64,000 bases of DNA from Pseudomonas fulva (GTDB lineage: Bacteria; Pseudomonadota; Gammaproteobacteria; Pseudomonadales; Pseudomonadaceae). Under the pieces are notes generated by a model. It worked only from the letters and a program-made list of their open reading frames with translations. It was not told the DNA's origin and did not search any database. The translations under genes and the position numbers were made by a program. Numbering within the stretch: the stretch's first letter is position 1; every line of letters begins with the position of its first letter. Where the stretch lies: NCBI RefSeq assembly GCF_015680705.1, contig NZ_JADNYP010000013.1:1-64000 (forward strand), in the 5' to 3' direction. Positions 11,380 through 20,113 of the stretch are shown here, piece by piece.

Positions 11380-11846
11380 TCGCTGGCCTTGAAGGTGGTC
11401 AGTTCGCCCTTGCGCCATTTGGCCACCTTGCCGGTCACCGCCTTGAGCGTCTTGCCCAGCCCTTCGCGCAACTGCTCGTGGGCAGCGAAGACCAGCATCG
11501 CGGCATTGCCTTCGCGGAACACGATACCGTCTCCCTCGGGCACGGAAACGAAGGCGTAGTCACCCAGACCATAAATACTGAACTTGATGTCACGAAAACG
11601 GATTTCGAGCTTGCCACCTTCACGGCTGGGCAACACTGCCGCACGGAAATGGTCACCGACCTTCAGCTCGAGCCGTTGCTTGTCGTCAACGACCAGCGCG
11701 CTTTCGGTGTCGATCTCCGCCATGTACAGCCCATCAGGGCTCTGCTCGGTGACATAGACATACCGCCCTTGAAACTGCTTGACCAACTTGGCCCGCAAGT
11801 CACCCAGGGCGAACAATGCGTGGGTATCCAGAGTACTGACTGCCAA
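11376..11846 (-). CDS. Conserved hypothetical protein, 156 residues
   Basis: The product is soluble with alternating beta-type segments (GRYVYVTEQSPDGLYMAEID, KLEIRFRDIKFSIYG, GLGDYAFVSVPEGDG) and a helical, lysine-rich C-terminus. No catalytic motif or signal peptide is evident. I prefer the TTG at 11846, because GAGGAA lies seven bases before it, over an ATG at 11861. It overlaps the 73-residue gene downstream by four bases, so the two are probably made together. The function is unknown. Confidence 0.65.
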   Translation of the reverse strand: MAVSTLDTHALFALGDLRAKLVKQFQGRYVYVTEQSPDGLYMAEIDTESALVVDDKQRLELKVGDHFRAAVLPSREGGKLEIRFRDIKFSIYGLGDYAFVSVPEGDGIVFREGNAAMLVFAAHEQLREGLGKTLKAVTGKVAKWRKGELTTFKASE

Positions 11847-12301
11847 TGAACAATTCCTCAAATCGATTACATCCCGCTACCACGCCGGCCGCCGGTCGTA
11901 CGAAGGCAACGGTACTTCATGTCGAAGACTAATGAGCTGATATACAAGACGTCTGTGCAGCAGGGCAATGACATGCGCATGAAACGTTGCTCATGCTTGT
12001 AGGCCCGAACGCCAGCCAGGCGTTTGACAGACTTCTTCGAGGGAAGTCGCCAGTTTCAACATAAAAATGCTTGGGCCGGTGCGGCGAAACGGACCGGCCT
12101 CGACCTGAAACGAAACCACCATATCCGTGCCCGTGCCACAGCGAGTGGAATATGCACGAAAACAGTGAAACCCGTCGAGCGATAAGACGCGCTCACCGAG
12201 GGATACGGGCCGGCGTCTGCCCTAGAATCCGATCCCCGGGATGCCGGGTCTCGATAAGGCACAAGCCCCGCGGATCGCTCCGCGGGGCTTGTGCCTGTCC
12301 A
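11847..12301. other. 455-base intergenic region
   Basis: It separates two reverse-strand genes. The only clear element is the hairpin at 12259-12294. Short ORFs on both strands look non-coding. The promoter of the 156-residue gene should lie in its left part, but no strong match was seen. Confidence 0.5.
12259..12294. terminator. Strong GC hairpin after dksA2-like gene
   Basis: Arms 12259-12273 and 12280-12294 are a perfect 15-base inverted repeat with a 6-base loop, placed 8 bases past the stop of the DksA-like gene. No long T-run follows on either strand, but the stem strength and position fit a terminator. Confidence 0.75.
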
Positions 12302-12706
12302 TCAGATTTGCCGCTGATGGCGATCGAGTTGCTCGTGACGCTCTTGAGCCTCGATGCAGTACTTGGTGATCGGGCTGATCAACAGGCGTTGCAGTCCAAT
12401 CGGCTCGCCGCTGTCATCGCACCAGCCAAAGCTTTCGTCGGCGATGCGCCCAAGCGCCATCTCCAGCTGGGGCAACAGCCGCTGATCGCGCTCGATGGCA
12501 TTGACCAGCCAATGGCGCTCCTCTTCGACCGAAGCCACATCCGCCGGATCCGAGGGCGTGTCCAGGCTCTCGATGGTGCTGCGACTCTGCTCGATGCGCT
12601 CCTGGGTTTCGACTTTCATCGACTGCAGCAACTCGGTGAAGAACGCGAGCTGCTCTGCGTTCATGTAGTCATCGGCCGGCATGGCCAGCAACTGTTCCTT
12701 GGTCAT
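12302..12706 (-). CDS. DksA2-like transcription factor with degenerate zinc finger
   Basis: A 134-residue DksA/TraR-family protein that would bind RNA polymerase through the secondary channel. It has a long coiled coil (about 15-85) with the DxxDxA tip motif at residues 53-58 (DPADVA). The zinc-finger position has only two of four cysteines (C96 and C117; the partners are S99 and A120). The same kind of C-terminal motif occurs in the zinc-independent DksA2 of P. aeruginosa (PA5536). In that species DksA2 is induced by zinc starvation through Zur; I could not see a Zur box upstream here. Confidence 0.8.
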   Translation of the reverse strand: MTKEQLLAMPADDYMNAEQLAFFTELLQSMKVETQERIEQSRSTIESLDTPSDPADVASVEEERHWLVNAIERDQRLLPQLEMALGRIADESFGWCDDSGEPIGLQRLLISPITKYCIEAQERHEQLDRHQRQI

Positions 12707-12962
12707 CGATTTCTCTATGAAAATACGTGCATTTAGGCATTTCGGATGCCGCCGGGGGCCTTGCCCCGCCAGCAGAATTCGTCGAGCACCGCTCGGTACT
12801 CTTTACAGGGGGCGGCAGTCTAAGATGCCGCGTCGTGCTGGGCAACAGAAATGACGGTGGTTCGGCTGAAACAGCCGGATTGCATCGACCACCCCGATCG
12901 GGCGGCGGGATCTGCATTTCTCATACGGTCGCTTCCTACTATGCCGGATCATTCCCGGCCTG

Positions 12963-14624
12963 TCAGCCCAGCAGCTGGCTCAAGACCGCGCGCAGCTTGC
13001 CAGGCTTGACTGGCTTGTTGAGCAGAGGTGTCTTCAAGCGCTGCATGGCCCGCCGCCCTTGCTCGCTGCGGTCGGCCGTGATCATCACGGCAGGAATGGC
13101 GCAGGCGAAATGGGCGCGCAGGTCACGTAACACGTCGCATCCAGTCGTGCCATGATCCAGATGGAAATCTGCCAGCACCAGCTCCGGCGCATGGCCCGCG
13201 AGCACGTGTAGCGACTCGGCGAAGTCCGAGGCCGTGAGCACTTCGCATCCCCATTGTGCCAAGAGCGCTGCCATGCTCTGACGGATGCTCAGCTCGTTAT
13301 CCAGCACCAGCAGACGCCGGCCTGGCAGCGGATCGCCGATGCTGACCTGCGGCACTGGACTGGCAGCCACCGGCAGTTGTGGGCAAAGCGGCACATCGAT
13401 GCTGAACACCGAGCCGCGGCCCGGCCAGGAGCGCACTCGCACCTGGCACTGCAGAATGCGCGCGATGCGCTCGACTATCGCCAGACCGAGGCCGACCCCC
13501 TTGCGATCGGCGGCCCTGCCGACATCCAGCTGGTTGAATTCCAGGAATATCGACTCCAGGCGATCGGCAGCGATACCGCGCCCACTGTCCCACACTTCGA
13601 TACGCAGTTGCTCGCCACGCTGTCGCCAACCCAGCAGCACGCTACCGCGCTCGGTGTAGCGACAGGCATTGCTGAGGAAATTGCGCAGGATGCGCGTGAG
13701 CAGTCGCAGGTCGGTGCGCACCACTCGCTGGCCGCCGCGTACGCGCAGGCCGAGCCCGGCCTCTTCGGCCACTGGCTGGAACTCGGACTCGAGCGGACGC
13801 AAGATGTCATCCAGACGATAGGCATCGAGATCCGGCCTGATACTGGCTTGGTCCAGGCGAGAAATGTCGAGCAGGTCGGTGAGCAGGTCCTCGGCGCCCT
13901 CCAGCGCCTTGTGGGCACGCTCGACCAGCAATTGCTCGGCCTCGCCCAGCATTCGTTCGCGCAGGGTCGAGATCAGCAGGCGCGCTGCGTTGAGTGGCTG
14001 CAGAAGGTCATGACTCGCCGCTGCCAGGTACTTGTCCTTGCTGCGATTGGCGGATTCGGCGGCGTCGCGCGCCTCGATGAGCTCGTTGGTGCGCTCGGCA
14101 ACCCTACGCTCCAGCTCGTCATTGAGCTGCTGCAAACGCGCCTGGGTCTGCTTGCGCTCGGTGATGTCCGCCACGAAACCCTCGACCACCCCGTCCTCGT
14201 CCGGGCGCAGCAGCAGGTTCATCAGCACATCGATGCTGCTGCCGTCACGTCTGCGCAGTCGCGTCTCGTAGCCGAGCAAGGCATGCTTGCGCTGCAACAC
14301 TTCGACGATCGCCGACAACTCCTCGGCGCCACCTTCGAACAGTTCACTGGCCAGCCTCTGCGTGGAGAACATCACCGCTTGCGGATCGGCATGCCCCAGC
14401 ATGCGCGCCAGGGCCGGGTTGGCCGCGCGCATGCCGTTTTCCAGGCTGGCCTGGAAGATGCCATGCACGGCATGTTCGAACAACCACTTGTATCGGTTGC
14501 GTTCGGCCTCGAGTTCTTCCAGGCGGGCAGCCAGTTCAGGATAGTGGCTCTTGCGCACCGTGTGGTTGGACAGCCCGAGCAGACCGGCCAGCGCATCGGC
14601 TCCAGACTCAGAGAGCCTCGCCAT
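12963..14624 (-). CDS. PAS hybrid sensor histidine kinase/response regulator, NahK/ErcS'-like
   Basis: A 553-residue cytosolic hybrid kinase without membrane segments. Order: PAS domain (about 45-160), coiled coil (about 160-195), HisKA with phospho-acceptor His in ASHDLLQPLNAARLL, HATPase with DSGRGIAADRLE and KGVGLGLAIVERIA, and a C-terminal receiver (about 440-550) with Asp in LVLADFHLD and Lys in LLNKPVKP. It resembles NahK (ErcS', PA1976) of P. aeruginosa, which signals through HptB. ATG 14624 is preferred over 14639, with GAGGTG upstream. The gene overlaps the 3' end of the alcohol dehydrogenase gene by 17 bases, so the two are probably co-transcribed. Confidence 0.85.
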   Translation of the reverse strand: MARLSESGADALAGLLGLSNHTVRKSHYPELAARLEELEAERNRYKWLFEHAVHGIFQASLENGMRAANPALARMLGHADPQAVMFSTQRLASELFEGGAEELSAIVEVLQRKHALLGYETRLRRRDGSSIDVLMNLLLRPDEDGVVEGFVADITERKQTQARLQQLNDELERRVAERTNELIEARDAAESANRSKDKYLAAASHDLLQPLNAARLLISTLRERMLGEAEQLLVERAHKALEGAEDLLTDLLDISRLDQASIRPDLDAYRLDDILRPLESEFQPVAEEAGLGLRVRGGQRVVRTDLRLLTRILRNFLSNACRYTERGSVLLGWRQRGEQLRIEVWDSGRGIAADRLESIFLEFNQLDVGRAADRKGVGLGLAIVERIARILQCQVRVRSWPGRGSVFSIDVPLCPQLPVAASPVPQVSIGDPLPGRRLLVLDNELSIRQSMAALLAQWGCEVLTASDFAESLHVLAGHAPELVLADFHLDHGTTGCDVLRDLRAHFACAIPAVMITADRSEQGRRAMQRLKTPLLNKPVKPGKLRAVLSQLLG

Positions 14625-15759
14625 AGACCACCTCGACATCTCGCTGGCAGGAGTTGCGCGGATTGGTGAGGATGCAAGGATCGTTCATGGCATGTCGCGA
14701 GAGGAACGGGATGTCGCTGCTGCCGATACCGTGCAGGGCCAAGGTCTCGCGGAAGCCCACGGCATGCTTGAGGGCAATCAGATGCTCGACCAGGCGCCGG
14801 CGAACCTGCTCATGACCCAGACCGCGACAGTCGATGCCCAGAGTCTGGGCGATGACTTTGAAGCGCTCGGGCGCGGCACTGTAGTTGAAGGCGACCACAT
14901 GCTCTATCAGTACCGCGTTGCACAGGCCGTGCGGAAGATCGAGGAACCCGCCCAAGCTGTGCGACATGGCGTGTACCGCCCCGAGTATCGCATTGGAAAA
15001 CGCCAGCCCCGCCTGCATGCTGCCAAGCATGATCTTTTCACGTACGGCGATATCCTGCGGGTTGGCGATCATTTCCACCAGATGACCATTGATCAGGCGC
15101 ATGGCTTCCAGGGCGTGCGGATCGGTCAGTGGACCGTGACCGGTAGAGACGAACGCCTCGATCGCATGCACCAGCGCATCGATGCCGGTACAGGCTGAAA
15201 GGAACGGGTCCATGCTTAGCGTGGTTTCCGGGTCGATCAGCGACACGTCAGGCACGACAGCCTTGCTGACGATGGAGAATTTCATGCGCTCGCGCTGGTT
15301 GGACAGAATGACGAACTGCGAGACGTCCGCCGAGGTGCCGGCCGTGGTCGGAATGAGGATCAATGGCGGGCTGGGCACCCGGATGGTATCGACGCCTTCG
15401 AATTCCAGAATGTGCCGGCCATGGGCGGCGACTATGCCGATACCCTTGGCGCAGTCCATCGGGCTGCCGCCCCCCACCGCGACTATCACATCGCATTGCT
15501 CGCTGCGATAGCGCTCGGCACCGACCATGACCTCCTCGACACGCGGATTCGGTGATACTGCGGTATGCAGGCAGTAGTCGATACCCTGCGCCTGCAGGCT
15601 GGACTCGATGTCGCCGACCCAGCCGGCGGCCACGACACCAGGGTCGCTGACCAGCAGCACCTTGCGGGCACCGAAGGTACGGGCATAGTTGGCGACGTGG
15701 TGCCGGCAACCGGCACCGAAGATGATTTCAGGCGAGACGAACTTGCGCAATTGGCTCAT
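14608..15759 (-). CDS. ercA: Iron-containing alcohol dehydrogenase, ErcA-like
   Basis: A 383-residue group III NAD-dependent dehydrogenase. The NAD-binding half has VAVGGGSPMDCAKGIGI, the phosphate-binding GGGS and IPTTAGTSADVSQF. The metal-binding half has Asp and His in CTGIDALVHAIEAF, then His residues in HAMSHSLGGF and DLPHGLCNAV. The start MSQLRKF at 15759 is preferred over 15777. In P. aeruginosa, ErcA acts in the regulatory circuit for PQQ-dependent ethanol oxidation and sits with Erc kinases. Here a hybrid kinase gene overlaps it downstream and a pqqA gene lies upstream, matching that role. Confidence 0.88.
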   Translation of the reverse strand: MSQLRKFVSPEIIFGAGCRHHVANYARTFGARKVLLVSDPGVVAAGWVGDIESSLQAQGIDYCLHTAVSPNPRVEEVMVGAERYRSEQCDVIVAVGGGSPMDCAKGIGIVAAHGRHILEFEGVDTIRVPSPPLILIPTTAGTSADVSQFVILSNQRERMKFSIVSKAVVPDVSLIDPETTLSMDPFLSACTGIDALVHAIEAFVSTGHGPLTDPHALEAMRLINGHLVEMIANPQDIAVREKIMLGSMQAGLAFSNAILGAVHAMSHSLGGFLDLPHGLCNAVLIEHVVAFNYSAAPERFKVIAQTLGIDCRGLGHEQVRRRLVEHLIALKHAVGFRETLALHGIGSSDIPFLSRHAMNDPCILTNPRNSCQRDVEVVYGEAL

Positions 15760-15847
15760 GGCGGACTCGTGCAACACTGTTGTTCTTGTAGTGAGTCCAG
15801 CCTAAATCATCCTGAAGGCTTTGCAATGCGACGATGGCAAGGAGGAC

Positions 15848-15877
15848 AACGTCGACCGCGTGAAAGGCCGACGTTGG
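15848..15877. repeat. Inverted repeat between pqqA and ercA
   Basis: Arms 15848-15855 and 15870-15877 are perfect eight-base complements around a 14-base loop, starting six bases after the pqqA stop on the reverse strand. The position would suit a partial terminator or RNA-stabilising stem that gives more pqqA than ercA message. Confidence 0.45.
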
Positions 15878-15882
15878 CGCAT

Positions 15883-15954
15883 TCAGCGGTTGGCGAAGTA
15901 CAAGGTGACTTCGAAACCGATACGCAGGTCAGTGAACGCGGGTTTCTTCCACAT
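15883..15954 (-). CDS. pqqA: PqqA, precursor peptide of pyrroloquinoline quinone
   Basis: A 23-residue peptide ([20 protein letters not shown] then ANR), the full canonical PqqA length. Glu15 and Tyr19, the two residues PqqE joins to make PQQ, are in the expected EVTLY setting. A good ribosome-binding site (AGGAG, eight bases upstream) supports ATG 15954. No pqqB, C, D or E gene lies nearby, so this is a stand-alone copy. It lies immediately upstream of the ercA-like gene on the same strand, separated by an inverted repeat. Confidence 0.92.
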   Translation of the reverse strand: MWKKPAFTDLRIGFEVTLYFANR

Positions 15955-16052
15955 GGCGCTTGCTCCTGTAGACCGCAGGATCGCGGCGTACCCATTGTTA
16001 CACCTTGTCGATCGCCACTTCACTGCTACTTGAGTACCGGTTCCCTGGCATG

Positions 16053-16084
16053 CCCTTGCGCCGCGGCAAGGCGCGGCGCAAGGG
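16053..16084. terminator. Strong hairpin after fad-type operon
   Basis: Arms 16053-16064 and 16073-16084 are a perfect 12-base, GC-rich inverted repeat with an 8-base loop, placed 16 bases beyond the stop of the last operon gene. There is no T-run, so termination efficiency is uncertain. Confidence 0.6.
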
Positions 16085-16099
16085 TCGACGGGACGGAGT

Positions 16100-16873
16100 T
16101 CAACGGTTGCCAAAGCGGGCTTCGCGCTTGGCCACGAAGGCGGCCATGCCTTCCTTCTGGTCTTCGGTGGCGAACGCTGCATGGAATACCCGCCGCTCGA
16201 AGCGCACCCCTTCGCTGAGGGAAACCTCGAAGGCACGGTTGACGCTTTCCTTGATCATCATGCTCACCGGCAGCGACTTGCCGGCGATCACCTTGGCTGT
16301 TTCGAGCGCCTGCTCGAGCAGTTGGGCCTGCGGTATCACGCGCGCCACCAAGCCAGCCCGCTCGGCTTCTTCGGCATCCATGAGCCGCCCGGTGAGGCAC
16401 AGTTCCATGGCCTTGGCCTTGCCTACCGCGCGGGTCAGGCGCTGGGTACCGCCCATTCCCGGCAGTACCCCGAGGTTGATCTCCGGCTGGCCGAACCTGG
16501 CATTGTCGGCAGCCAGAATGAAATCGCACATCATCGCCAGTTCGCAGCCACCGCCCAAGGCAAAACCGGCAACCGCAGCGATGATCGGCTTGCGCCGGCC
16601 GGCCACCCGGTCAGCATCGCTGAACAGATCGTCGAGGTAGATCTGCGGATACTCCAGCTCGGCCATTTCCTTGATATCGGCGCCTGCGGCGAACGCCTTC
16701 GGCGAACCGGTGAGCACCACGCAGCCGATCTGCGGATCGCGCTCGAGCTGGTCGAGCGCCTGGTTGAGCTCGGCCACGACTTGGGCGTTCAAGGCATTGA
16801 GCGCCGCCGGCCGGTTGAGGGTGATGAGACCGACCTTGTCATGGATGTCCAAGAGGATGGTTTCGAAAGCCAT
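16100..16873 (-). CDS. Enoyl-CoA hydratase
   Basis: A 257-residue crotonase-fold enzyme hydrating 2-enoyl-CoA. The oxyanion-hole region is [10 protein letters not shown]. The two catalytic glutamates are in [11 protein letters not shown] and FGQPEINLG, which fits true hydratases. ATG 16873 gives the normal family length. It is the last gene of a four-gene reverse-strand operon, 13 bases after the acyl-CoA dehydrogenase gene. The order (dehydrogenase/SDR, thiolase, acyl-CoA dehydrogenase, hydratase) matches the fadx genes of P. putida (fadB1x position). Confidence 0.9.
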   Translation of the reverse strand: MAFETILLDIHDKVGLITLNRPAALNALNAQVVAELNQALDQLERDPQIGCVVLTGSPKAFAAGADIKEMAELEYPQIYLDDLFSDADRVAGRRKPIIAAVAGFALGGGCELAMMCDFILAADNARFGQPEINLGVLPGMGGTQRLTRAVGKAKAMELCLTGRLMDAEEAERAGLVARVIPQAQLLEQALETAKVIAGKSLPVSMMIKESVNRAFEVSLSEGVRFERRVFHAAFATEDQKEGMAAFVAKREARFGNR

Positions 16874-16886
16874 GCAGATTGCTCCT

Positions 16887-18014
16887 TCACAGATTGCGCG
16901 CAATGACCATGCGCTGGATATCGCTGGTGCCTTCGTAGATCTGGCAGACCCGCACGTCCCGATAGATCCGCGCCAGCGGGAAATCCTCGAGATAGCCATA
17001 GCCGCCAAGCGTCTGCAAGGCATCGGAGCACACTTTCTCGGCCATTTCCGAAGCGAACAGCTTGGCCATCGAGGCCTCGACCAGGGCCGGGCGCCCGGCA
17101 TCGCGCAAGGCTGCGGCATGCAGCACCATCTGCCGGGCGACGGCGATGCGGGTCGCCATGTCGGCCAGACGGAAGGCGACTGCCTGGTGTTCCAGCAGCG
17201 GCTTGCCGAAGCTCTGTCGATCGCGCGCATAGTCGCGTGCCGCCTCGAAGGCGGCGCGCGCCATGCCGACGGCTTGCGCCGCGATGCCGATACGCCCGCC
17301 CTCCAGGTTGGCCAAGGCGATCCGATAGCCCTCGCCCTCCTCGCCCAGGCGATTGGCCAGCGGCACACGCACGCCATCGAAGATCAAGTGGCAGGTGTCC
17401 GAGGCATGCTGTCCCAGTTTTTCTTCCACCCGGGCCACCTGATAACCCGGCGTGTCGGTGGGCACGATGAAAGCGGAGATGCCGCGCTTGCCGGCGCTTG
17501 CATCGGTCACCGCGAACACGATCACCACCCCGGCGTTCTGTCCCGAGGTGATGAACTGCTTGCTGCCCTCGAGCACATAATGATCGCCTTCACGCCGCGC
17601 CCGGGTCTTCAGGCTGCTGGCATCGGAGCCGGCATGCGGCTCGGTCAAGGCGAAGGCGCCGATCATCGCGCCGCTGGCCAGCGGTACCAGGAACGCCTGT
17701 TTCTGTTCCTGCGAGCCATACTTGAGGATCGGCACGCAGCCGACCGAGTTGTGGACGCTCATGATGGTCGAGCAGGCGCCGTCGCCAGCCGCCACTTCCT
17801 CCACCGCCATGGCATAGGCCACGTAACCGGTGTCGCTGCCGCCCCACTGCTCCGGGACCAGCATGCCGAACAGGCCCAGCGCGGCCATCTCGTCGATGGC
17901 TTCGCGTGGAAACCGATGCGCGCGATCCCAGCCTTCGGCGAAGGGCTTTAGACGTTCCTGGGCAAATGCCCGCACGGCGTCGACGATCTGTTGTTGTTCT
18001 TCGGTCAGCAACAT
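16887..18014 (-). CDS. Acyl-CoA dehydrogenase, short/branched-chain type
   Basis: A 375-residue FAD enzyme making the 2,3-double bond of acyl-CoA. It has the standard three domains, with the FAD-binding stretch [27 protein letters not shown], and the C-terminal catalytic Glu in [14 protein letters not shown] chose ATG 18014 (MLLTEEQ), which lies six bases after a GAGGGG site, rather than ATG 18020. It sits inside the operon between the thiolase and hydratase genes. Substrate chain length is not readable from the sequence; the context suggests 2-methylbutanoyl-CoA. Confidence 0.9.
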   Translation of the reverse strand: MLLTEEQQQIVDAVRAFAQERLKPFAEGWDRAHRFPREAIDEMAALGLFGMLVPEQWGGSDTGYVAYAMAVEEVAAGDGACSTIMSVHNSVGCVPILKYGSQEQKQAFLVPLASGAMIGAFALTEPHAGSDASSLKTRARREGDHYVLEGSKQFITSGQNAGVVIVFAVTDASAGKRGISAFIVPTDTPGYQVARVEEKLGQHASDTCHLIFDGVRVPLANRLGEEGEGYRIALANLEGGRIGIAAQAVGMARAAFEAARDYARDRQSFGKPLLEHQAVAFRLADMATRIAVARQMVLHAAALRDAGRPALVEASMAKLFASEMAEKVCSDALQTLGGYGYLEDFPLARIYRDVRVCQIYEGTSDIQRMVIARNL

Positions 18015-18024
18015 GGGCATCCCC

Positions 18025-19218
18025 TCAATGAAGGCATTCGATTGCCATGGCCGTGGCTTCGCCGCCCCCGATGCAGATGGCAGCCACGCCACGGCGCAGG
18101 TTGTTCTGGCGCAAGGCCGACAGCAGGGTCACCAGGATCCGCGCGCCCGAGGCGCCGATCGGGTGCCCCAGCGCGCAGGCGCCACCGTGGATATTGACCT
18201 TCTCGGCCGGCAGGCCCAGGCGTTTCATGGCGACCAGGGCGACCACCGCGAAGGCTTCGTTGATTTCGAACAGGTCCACCTGGTCGAGCTGCCAGCCGGT
18301 ACGCTCGAGCAACCTGCCGATGGCACCGACCGGGGCTGTGGGAAACAGCGCCGGTGCGTCGGCGAAGCTGGCGTGACCGTGGATGATCGCCAGCGGACGC
18401 AGGCCCAAGTGCTCGGCATGCGAACGGCGCATCAGCATCAGTGCCGCGGCCCCGTCGGAGATCGAGCTGGCATTGGCAGCTGTCACCGTGCCCCCTTCGC
18501 GGAAGGCTGGGCGCAGGTGCGCGATCTTGTCCAGCCGAGCCTTGGGCGGTTGCTCGTCGTCGCGCACCAGCCGCTTGTGCTTGCCGTCGCTGACCTCCAG
18601 CGGCACGATTTCCGTAGCGAAGCTGCCCTTGGCGATCGCGGCCTGGGCCCGGGTCAGCGACGCGATGGCGAATGCGTCCTGCTGCTGGCGATCGATACCG
18701 TTGGCCTGGGCACAGTCCTCGGCGAAGGTACCCATCAAGCGGCCCTTGTCGTAGGCATCCTCGAGGCCGTCGAGGAACATGTGGTCGATGAGGCGCCCAT
18801 GCCCCATGCGATAGCCGCCACGCGCCTTCTCCAGCAGGTACGGGGCATTGCTCATGCTTTCCATGCCACCGGCCACCACCACCTCGGCGCTGCCGGCCAG
18901 CAGCAGGTCATGGCCGAGCATCGCCGCCTGCATTCCCGAACCGCACATCTTGTTCAGCGTGGTGCAGCTGACATGCACATCCAGCCCTGCTCCCAGCGCT
19001 GCCTGTCGAGCCGGCGCCTGGCCCTGTCCGGCCGGGAGCACGCAACCGAGCAGTACCTGCTCGACGCGGTTGGCATCCAGGCCCGCGCGCTCGACCACGG
19101 CCCGGATGGCAGCGGCGCCCAGTTCGGGTGCCGCCAGGCTTGCAAGATCGCCCTGAAGGCCACCCATGGGCGTGCGCGCCATGCTGACGATGACGATCGG
19201 ATCGCTGTTCTGGCTCAT
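18025..19218 (-). CDS. Acetyl-CoA C-acyltransferase (thiolase)
   Basis: A 397-residue thiolase. The nucleophilic Cys is in [10 protein letters not shown] near residue 90. The C-terminal active-site motifs are [16 protein letters not shown] and [12 protein letters not shown]. It cleaves 3-ketoacyl-CoA, here probably 2-methylacetoacetyl-CoA to acetyl-CoA and propionyl-CoA, given the operon. ATG 19218 or ATG 19224 could be used; a GGAGG lies 10 or 4 bases before them. It is 17 bases from the SDR gene upstream and 10 from the acyl-CoA dehydrogenase downstream. Confidence 0.9.
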   Translation of the reverse strand: MSQNSDPIVIVSMARTPMGGLQGDLASLAAPELGAAAIRAVVERAGLDANRVEQVLLGCVLPAGQGQAPARQAALGAGLDVHVSCTTLNKMCGSGMQAAMLGHDLLLAGSAEVVVAGGMESMSNAPYLLEKARGGYRMGHGRLIDHMFLDGLEDAYDKGRLMGTFAEDCAQANGIDRQQQDAFAIASLTRAQAAIAKGSFATEIVPLEVSDGKHKRLVRDDEQPPKARLDKIAHLRPAFREGGTVTAANASSISDGAAALMLMRRSHAEHLGLRPLAIIHGHASFADAPALFPTAPVGAIGRLLERTGWQLDQVDLFEINEAFAVVALVAMKRLGLPAEKVNIHGGACALGHPIGASGARILVTLLSALRQNNLRRGVAAICIGGGEATAMAIECLH

Positions 19219-19235
19219 GTACATTCGTCCTCCGG

Positions 19236-20003
19236 TTAGCGGGCGGTCATGCGCAAGGCGCCGTCGAGACGGATCACTTCGCCGTTGAGCATGCTGTTCT
19301 CGATGATGTGCCGAACCAGCGCGGCATATTCATCCGGGCGGCCCAGGCGCGGGGGGAAAGGTACGTCGGCGGCCAGGGAATCGCGCACGTCCTGCGCCAT
19401 TCCGGCCATCATCGGCGTCTCGAATACCCCCGGCGCGATGGTCATGACTCGTATGCCATGGCGTGCCAGCTCCCGAGCGGCGGGCAGGGTGAGACTGGCG
19501 ATGGCGCCCTTGGACGCGGCATAGGCGGCCTGACCGACCTGGCCGTCGTAGGCGGCGATCGAGGCGGTATTGATGATCACGCCGCGCTCTGCGTCCTGCC
19601 CCGGCGACCCTTCGGCCATGGCTCGGGCGGCCAGGCGCAGCATGTTGAAGCTGCCAATCAGGTTCACCCCGATGACCCGGCTGAAGCTGTCCAGCCGGTG
19701 GGGCCCTTGCTTGCCGAGGATCTTCTGCGCGGTGACGATGCCGGCACAGTTGACCAGGCCCTGAAGGCTGCCGAACGCCGTCATGGCCGCATCGACGGCC
19801 GCCGACGCGGCGTGCTCGTCACAGATATCGGCGACCGCGAAACATGCCTGCTCGCCAAGCTCGCCGGCCTTGCGCGCCACCGCTTCGGCATCCAGATCGA
19901 CCAGCATGACCTTGGCGCCCGCATCCACCAGCATTCGGGCGGTGGCGGCCCCTAGCCCGGAAGCGGCGCCGCTTATGATGAAGTGACGGTGTTGGATGTG
20001 CAT
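19236..20003 (-). CDS. SDR-family 3-hydroxyacyl-CoA dehydrogenase (HSD10-like)
   Basis: A 255-residue short-chain dehydrogenase with the cofactor motif SGAASGLGAAT, an acidic VDLD that favours NAD, LVNCAGIV, and the catalytic Ser-Tyr-Lys set (NTASIAA, YAASKG). Features such as DAERGVIINTAS, GQVGQAAYAASKG and a GMAQDVRDSLA segment resemble type II 3-hydroxyacyl-CoA dehydrogenase, the enzyme for 3-hydroxy-2-methylbutyryl-CoA in isoleucine breakdown. It is the first gene of the operon (P. putida fadB2x position). No fadD-type ligase precedes it in this window. Confidence 0.85.
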   Translation of the reverse strand: MHIQHRHFIISGAASGLGAATARMLVDAGAKVMLVDLDAEAVARKAGELGEQACFAVADICDEHAASAAVDAAMTAFGSLQGLVNCAGIVTAQKILGKQGPHRLDSFSRVIGVNLIGSFNMLRLAARAMAEGSPGQDAERGVIINTASIAAYDGQVGQAAYAASKGAIASLTLPAARELARHGIRVMTIAPGVFETPMMAGMAQDVRDSLAADVPFPPRLGRPDEYAALVRHIIENSMLNGEVIRLDGALRMTAR

Positions 20004-20065
20004 GCAACAGGCTCCGGCGGCTGACACGATGCCTGATGTTCGCGCCAGCCTCGCCGGGAAACAAT

Positions 20066-20100
20066 GGCCAAATCCGTCAATCCGCGTGACCGGTTTGGCC
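20066..20100. repeat. Inverted repeat upstream of fad-type operon
   Basis: GGCCAAA at 20066-20072 and TTTGGCC at 20094-20100 face each other across 21 bases, with partial extension inside. It lies between the stop of the NEL-domain gene and the start of the SDR gene, both on the reverse strand. It may be a terminator for the former or an operator for the latter. Confidence 0.35.
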
Positions 20101-20113
20101 TGCCTGCATGCCT

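Noticed and set aside
13254..14669. 471-codon forward ORF opposite the NahK-like kinase
   Set aside because: It has low-complexity Gln/His composition and no motif, while the kinase on the other strand has all catalytic boxes.
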